Assembly (NCBI RefSeq): GCF_001522545.3
Contig: NC_031769.1
Coordinates: 8,484,470-8,548,469 of the forward strand
Source of the DNA: Parus major
Lineage: Eukaryota > Chordata > Aves > Passeriformes > Paridae
DNA length: 64,000 bases
Direction: 5' to 3'
In this document: piece by piece, positions 58,255 to 64,000 of the stretch
Layout of the letters: the number at the start of each line of letters is the position of its first letter
Numbering within the stretch: position 1 is the first letter of the stretch
The notes under the pieces: generated by a model
Told to the model about the DNA's origin: nothing
The model's input: only the letters and a program-made list of their open reading frames with translations
Databases searched by the model: none
Program-made: the position numbers and the translations under genes

Positions 58255-58432
58255 ACTACTGCCTGGAAAGGTGGTAGAGGCCCCATCCCTGGAAACAGGG
58301 ATGTTGATTGGGCTCTGAGCAAACTGATTTAGTGGGAGATATCCTTTCTCACTCCAAGGGGGTTGTACTAGATGAACTTTAAAGGTCCCTTCTAATCCAA
58401 ACTATTCTATGATTCTATGAATCTATGAAAGT
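58255..58432 (+). mobile_element. CR1 LINE 3' end, sense on plus
   Basis: Short 5'-truncated CR1 tail. 'gggctctgagcaaactgatt' and 'ttgtactagatgaactttaa' lead to the terminal octamer-type repeat ATTCTATG/ATTCTATG/AATCTATG at 58403-58426. The microsatellite-like end is the diagnostic CR1 3' terminus. Confidence 0.95.
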
Positions 58433-61400
58433 GTCCTGAATCCAGCTGGTCTAGCTTCCATGTATGGTTAAAATTTTAAGGCCCTGGGCAGAAGGAAAAA
58501 GAGATGGATGCAGCTACCTAAATCTTTCTGGCAGTCAATGCAAAGGTGTAAGCAATGATAAAGAATTCCAGAGGTTGCTGCTGTCTCCCTTATTTGTGAT
58601 GTGTGAGGAAAGAAGAGAGGACTCACTGGAAATGTTAGTTGTCTTCACGCCTTTGAAATCTGCTTCATCTGTCCTTTCCATAAAGGCAGGATTTTAGTAC
58701 TGTATGGTGCCATTTGTTGTGTTCTGAATTATGTGGCAGCAGTTAGAGCACTTATTTAAGATGGGGATTATCTAGCTCTTAGCTTTCCTTTGATACAGGA
58801 AGAAATGTTCTCCCATTTCCCAGATCTCCAGCCCTGATTTGCTGTATCCTGGTCGAGAGCAATCAACAACTCTTCTTTCCAAGCCAAACCAGGGTACAGC
58901 CTGTGGAAGAAGCATCAAGCAGGAGGGAACCACGAGTGATCAGTCATCAGGCATGCACAAGTTTTGCTATGGCTTTCTCCTAGTTTTTATCCAGTCACAC
59001 TGAACTCCACCAGATCTGCCCCAATATGGTGCAGCCACAACAACAATAGGGAAATGTCTGCTCCACCCTGGAGGTATCAGGAGTCCTGGCTCATATGGAA
59101 GCTGAGAGAGGGTGCAGGTGCCTCTTGTTTTATGCTTGGGTTGCTTTAGGATCAGTAGCCTCAACCATGCTGCCTGCACCAGCCACTGCAGCAAAGAGTG
59201 TGGGCAAAACTAAACCTGTGTGGATTTAGCTGTCATCATTCAAATATGAAACTGTTGAAAAGGAGCAGTTTTGACAAACTGGACCAGTGTCTGATATTTG
59301 TAAACCAGCATGTGTCTGTGTTCATATTTATTCGCACCATTCTTCAATGCTCTAGTTCCTAGATTGGTGTGAGGATAGTTCCTTGGAAATTAATAACTGT
59401 TAGAGCTTTGTGGCTCAGTGAGTTGTTTACTTCCTTACATCATTAATACTATCCTTGTAGGGAGGAGGAGTGTTGAAAATAATAAACACTCTTTCCTTCA
59501 TTAACATGCTGAAGGCTGTGGAAGCAAAGGCAAGACATGACTGCTAGTTACTGTGGGGCCTCAACATACACCAGCCTCAAAGCTGGTACTTCAGTCCACG
59601 CTCAGGTCTCCTCTTTTTGCTGTAATAAAGAAATTATATAATCACACAAGCCCAAGTTTCTACCTTTTCTGGCTATTGACTGTTCTGCTGTCCACCTGTC
59701 TATCTGTATATGTATTGTATATACATCACTTAGAAAACATGCTGGATTTTACACAATTGCGTGTGGGTATTACTCACTACAGGAATTCACCCTGAGCAGT
59801 GGTCCTTGGTGGGGTGCTGGTTCAGTAGGTGGCACTATTTCCTCTGGATTTAGGACCAAATCTGAATCCCAGCACCACGAGTGGAAACCTTAAGGCCCAG
59901 TTTGAGTCAGTTATCAGGGCTGGTTGCTACTGTACAGGACATGAAGCAGCATTTCTGGTTATGGGTGAGAGGGGAACTGGCTTTGGCACTGTAGTCAAAA
60001 TTAATTTCTGTAGTTTCATTCTGATTCTATAAATCTCTTTTGCACATTCAGCTGGGTATTGCATTTTTTTTTTTTACTTTACAGTCTAAAACTGCTGTCT
60101 GCTATTGAATATGTTGTAGTAACTCTCTTAAACTAGTTATTTACTAGCTATCCCAGAAATGGCTGCAGTCTTACAGTAGAAAATAAATGTCCCTATACAT
60201 TCCTCCCCTCATAATGTTGAATCTTAATTAATTGCAGCTTATAAAGTGCTTTCAGATCCCCAGAGGGAAAAAAAAATTGTATGGAAGTGTAAAGTATTGT
60301 TAATTGTTATTTTAGCACTTTAAAAGCATGAACCTGGCCCTGAAAACCAGCCAGAAAATAATACACTAATTCCAAATTCTGCATGAGAAAACTCAAGGCC
60401 ACCAGGGAATTTGAAAGGTTCCTAATTAGGCAGAACTCACAAAGCAGACAAAAACTGGAAGACAAAGGTTAAACAAAAGAGGCAAGAATATATTTCATAG
60501 GAATCCAAAACACAAGTAGAGAAATGCAGTGACGGACAGATAGTTGGTGTGGACCCGAGGCCAGGTGCAGATGCACCCGGGGAGATGCCTGCACATTAGC
60601 ATACATCACTCTGCTAAATGTGCTGGGCAAACCCAGGCCTGAGGTAACTCCAGCAACTTCCTTGGAGTGACACCAGGGATTTGCTTGGCCCCTTTTGTTT
60701 TGCTGATATCACAAGAGTGGAGACTGGGAATTAGACTGACATTGATAACTGCCTGCCATGCAGTCAGGGGAGAGGATGATCATTTGTGTGCTGTTGGCTC
60801 TGCCCTGTAGGGTTTTTGGAATTTGTGGTTTTTCCACCCATATTATTATCCTTACTATTTTTAGAAAATTCTGTAGAGAAAGAACAAGTTGTTAAAAATA
60901 CTAACTTAAAATAAAAAAAATGAGTAAAAGCCTTGGGGCCGGATTTACAAGGGCAGAACAGGATGCTAACAGCCATTTTATGCTCTAAGTCTAAATATAA
61001 TTTTTTTAACTGTCACTTCCTCCCTTTAATTAAATTTATTAAAATTGGAAATGTTTAATTCCCTGAATTCAAAAGTTTCCACTGGTCAGTTTTGCCAGGT
61101 GCCATGGTGCTAGGCTCACACAGATAGAATTTCACCTGCAATTTGATGACATCTGTTTCACTAAAAAATTTTCACTCTTTCCCAGAGTAGCAGATGCTGA
61201 ACCTATCCTTTCCTTACATATCCCTGCATCTTCTCACAAAACACAGTCAAACACTCCTTCCTGCTACACATGCAAACCCCAGTTCTTTTGAGTGTCCCTG
61301 GGACAAAATCCCTGCTTTGTGTGTTTTGGGACAGAAACTCACATCCAGATCTCCCCTCTTTATCGAACTTTCTGCTAGTGGGGTACTGACTGAGATAGGA

Positions 61401-62235
61401 TGTGGCAGTTTTGGTCAATCCCATAAATTATTCTCAATGTAATAGAAGCCCTTTCCTTTGCATTTGCAATTTAGTTTGGATTAAGGCATCCAGCCCTGCC
61501 TCTCCTCCAGTGCAGGTACGGATCCAGCCCTCAAGGCTGCAGAATCAACCCTTTATAGCTTCTTGTTCCCTGTGCCTTAATGAATATGTATGTTTTTATT
61601 GCAGCATGGAATAGCTCAGGTCCCATGAGCACAGCAAGCAGGGAAATGTTTGATTTGTGAGCCTGAGATAGGGAGCAGCAGTAGTTGAAATTCAGGTGCC
61701 ACAGGGATTTCTGTACAGGAGGAGAGTGACGGTATCTATATAATTTAGGTACCAAGGAGGTCTGGAAGAGGGCTGGTTTGGAAGTTAGCACATACACCAG
61801 CACCCCAGTAAATCAAGCTCCAGAGGCTTCAGCACAGTATGCAATCCATATTCACATATTTTCATTATTCAGAAAGGTTTTTACCTTGCCTGGAAATTAA
61901 GCACAAAGGGCACAATTCTGGATGTCTCATGGACATAACCCTTGGCAACTATCACTGAAGTTGATCAGTAAAACAGTGTTTCACTTTTGCCTCTTTGAGA
62001 ATGGGATTTGTTCCATACCTAACCAGATAGTTGTCATCAGACTGATCTGATGCCTAAGAAAGTGTCTGTGTAAGAAAGTGTCTCTTGTTTTACCATTGCC
62101 ACAGCATTTCCTCTTTAGACATTCACTGCATATCTGAAGGCTCCACAGTTTACACAAAAAATAAAGAGCTACTCTTTCCTTGCTAGTCTTTTACTGATGT
62201 TGCCTGTGCCCAGGATGCAAAAGTCAGTGTTTATT
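58433..62235. other. Unique non-coding DNA
   Basis: About 3.8 kb with no recognised gene or repeat family. Open frames are at most 90 codons (-, 61531-61803). T- and A-runs occur near 60066 and 60270. Confidence 0.5.
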
Positions 62236-62385
62236 TTCGATCCCTGGAAGTGTTTCAGACCATGTTGGATGAAGCTCTGGGTGACCAGGTCTAGTGAAAG
62301 ATGTCCCAGCCCACAGCAGGGATTTGGAATTAGATGCTATTTAAGGTCCTTTCCAACCCAGAACATACTTTGATTCTGTGATGAG
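62236..62385 (+). mobile_element. CR1 LINE 3' end, sense on plus
   Basis: A diverged CR1 tail. It reads 'gatccctggaagtgtttcag', then 'gaccaggtctagtgaaagat' and 'aaggtcctttccaacccaga', ending at GATTCTGTGATG. It is heavily 5' truncated. Confidence 0.9.
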
Positions 62386-64000
62386 GCTATGATGTTCTTG
62401 ACATAAGATATGTTGTAAGATATAAGTGTAGTACCCTGAAGAGAATGCCACAAATCATCAGCATTTCTCTCTTGGGCTGATCTTTGCTTAGTACATGCAC
62501 GTTTTTAAGGCTAAATATTCTCAAGAAAAGGTTAAGACCAGAGTCGGTTTTCATTTGTTTTCCCCCAGTCAGTCACAGCCCGTGTACTTAGCATAAGTTT
62601 TTGTGAGGCAGCTCAGCCTTCAGTTCACAGTCTGCAAAAATGATATGTCCTCCCATACAGATCCTGTGGTCTAACTGCTTCCCTTGCATTTACTCTGAAC
62701 TTTGGACCTTGTAGCAACCAGTCTGTATCACTACAGAGAAAGAAACATTAACATACAGGAAGAAAAGCAGAAATTGATGTTTAGTGTCCTAGCTGAGCCA
62801 ATATGAGTAACATGGTGGGCCAGCACTGCCAGCAGCTGAGGGATGTGCAGGGACAGAGGCCAGAGCAGTGAACTGTGAGCTTCCCCTCTCTGCCTGTAGA
62901 AAATTCCCCCTTAGAGGTGAACAAGTGTCATTCCTCTGTAAGATCTACCCCACAAGCCTTCCAGCACAGCTCCCTATCTAGTATGCATGCAACAAACTAG
63001 ACCCAAATGCTTTAATTAGAGAATGCTACCATTACACACACCACACAGCAATCTGAGAGGGGAGTGGGAGAGAGGACCTAAGAAGTGATGCTAGCTGTGA
63101 CAGGAGAAAATGGATTGTTTTTCTTCTGTGTTTCAGCCTAATTATTGTACTGAGATTCTGTCTTCACTGGTGTCTTAGAGCTTTAGGGCTCAGTGTTGAA
63201 AGCAGAATAAGTGCCAGTAGCCAGGGAATGGAGTACTTGGTGCAGAACAAAAACATCTTCATGAAGGCAGTGACCTGCAGGACTCTAATTAGCTCTGGTA
63301 GCAGCAGGGCCCAGCTGTGATGCTGAACATAGATCTGAAGCTTGAAGAGACTGGCCAGCCACAAGCAGGCTCCATAGCTGTGCCAGAAGAGAAGGGAACA
63401 GAGGAAAATTCTGCCACAGTGACATGAAAGAATGCTCAGAAGGTGTCTCGGGCTCCTGTGCCAGCTGGCTGCATGACTGCAGAGCCTGCATATAAAGACC
63501 ACTTTCTGGGAAATGGAAAGACATCTATGTTTAATATTAGAGCTTGTGACTCATTTTCTCTATTTGCTACCCCAACTGCATAACCAAACAGAGTCTCCAA
63601 TCTTCCTTCCTATGACCTTCAATCATCTGTTGGAAACACACGTCACTTGGATGAAATGGAGAGAATTTATTCAGAAATTTCACTAACTGAGATGAAGCAA
63701 CCTCTGTGCTGCATTTGTCCATCTTTCCTTGAAGACCAAAGATGAGGTGGGTCACACAAAAGGCAGATTTTTCCATCAGTCTGACCTCACAGCACAGTCT
63801 CCATATTTTGTTGAATGCAGGAAGCCGATAACCTTATCCTAGTCATGTTTTCATGGATCTGTGCTTCTTTCATCATATTCCTCCAGGCAATTCCATATCT
63901 ATTTTGTAATTAACCTCATAGTTTTGATTTGCATAGCAGGTTGCCTATTCCTTTGCTTTTGCACATTTCTTTTGTTTAAGAAAGAATCCCATCCTAATCC
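62386..64000. other. Unique non-coding DNA to window end
   Basis: Nothing recognised. A 112-codon minus frame (63164-63502) is Leu/Ser/Cys-rich and hydrophobic, with no known domain. Confidence 0.5.

Noticed and set aside
62230..62250. Tail resembling a tRNA T-arm (ttcgatccctgg)
   Set aside because: No cloverleaf can be built around it. The word sits at the start of a CR1 fragment.

Overview
The window reads as vertebrate nuclear DNA from a bird, probably a songbird. The main evidence is a set of dispersed CR1 (chicken repeat 1) LINE fragments. Several carry the typical CR1 3' end, a Pol-like run such as 'ccttctaatccaaactattc' followed by short ATTCTATG repeats. A roughly 1-kb block resembles the long terminal repeats of avian endogenous retroviruses. 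CpG is depleted almost everywhere except in one sharp island. There are no operons, no dense coding and no tRNA or rRNA genes. Two N-gaps (1286-1332 and 31360-31459, the second exactly 100 N) show that this is a draft assembly.

No confident protein-coding gene was found. The longest open frames lie inside repeats (the LTR-like block at 2284-3295 and both strands of the CR1 at 38790-40043), and the others match no family I recognise. The window is best described as intergenic or intronic gene-poor DNA. Two weak exon-like structures are recorded: a microexon plus exon at 8461-8809 (+), and an exon-like block at 47955-48093 (-) beside a coding-like stretch up to 48465. The only strong promoter-like feature is the CpG island at about 33905-34100. 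It has two inverted CCAAT boxes, GC boxes and two RFX (X-box) type half-sites, and transcripts could leave it in either direction.

Layout: 1-2283 is unique DNA with a gap; 2284-3295 is the LTR-like repeat; 3296-16769 is unique DNA with the exon-like pair; 16770-17247 is CR1; 17248-28400 is mostly unique DNA with a possible ancient LINE piece near 20930-21080; 28401-29662 is a 90-bp, 96 percent identical inverted repeat enclosing about 1.1 kb that includes a minus-strand CR1; 29663-33890 is unique DNA with a gapped CTTCC/CTGCC tandem array; 33905-34364 is the CpG-island promoter and a homopolymer/G-quadruplex cluster; 34365-38789 is unique DNA; 38790-40043 is the longest CR1, with a decayed reverse transcriptase; 40955-41875 holds older minus-strand CR1/L3-like pieces; 41881-64000 is unique DNA with simple repeats and two short CR1 3' ends (58255-58432 and 62236-62385).

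Several AT-rich, non-repetitive stretches contain clustered homeodomain/POU-like words and look like conserved non-coding elements, but conservation cannot be judged from one sequence. Those calls are hypotheses. I did not find a clear, previously undescribed system. The observations most worth checking are the inverted repeat, the RFX/CCAAT CpG island and the two exon-like structures.
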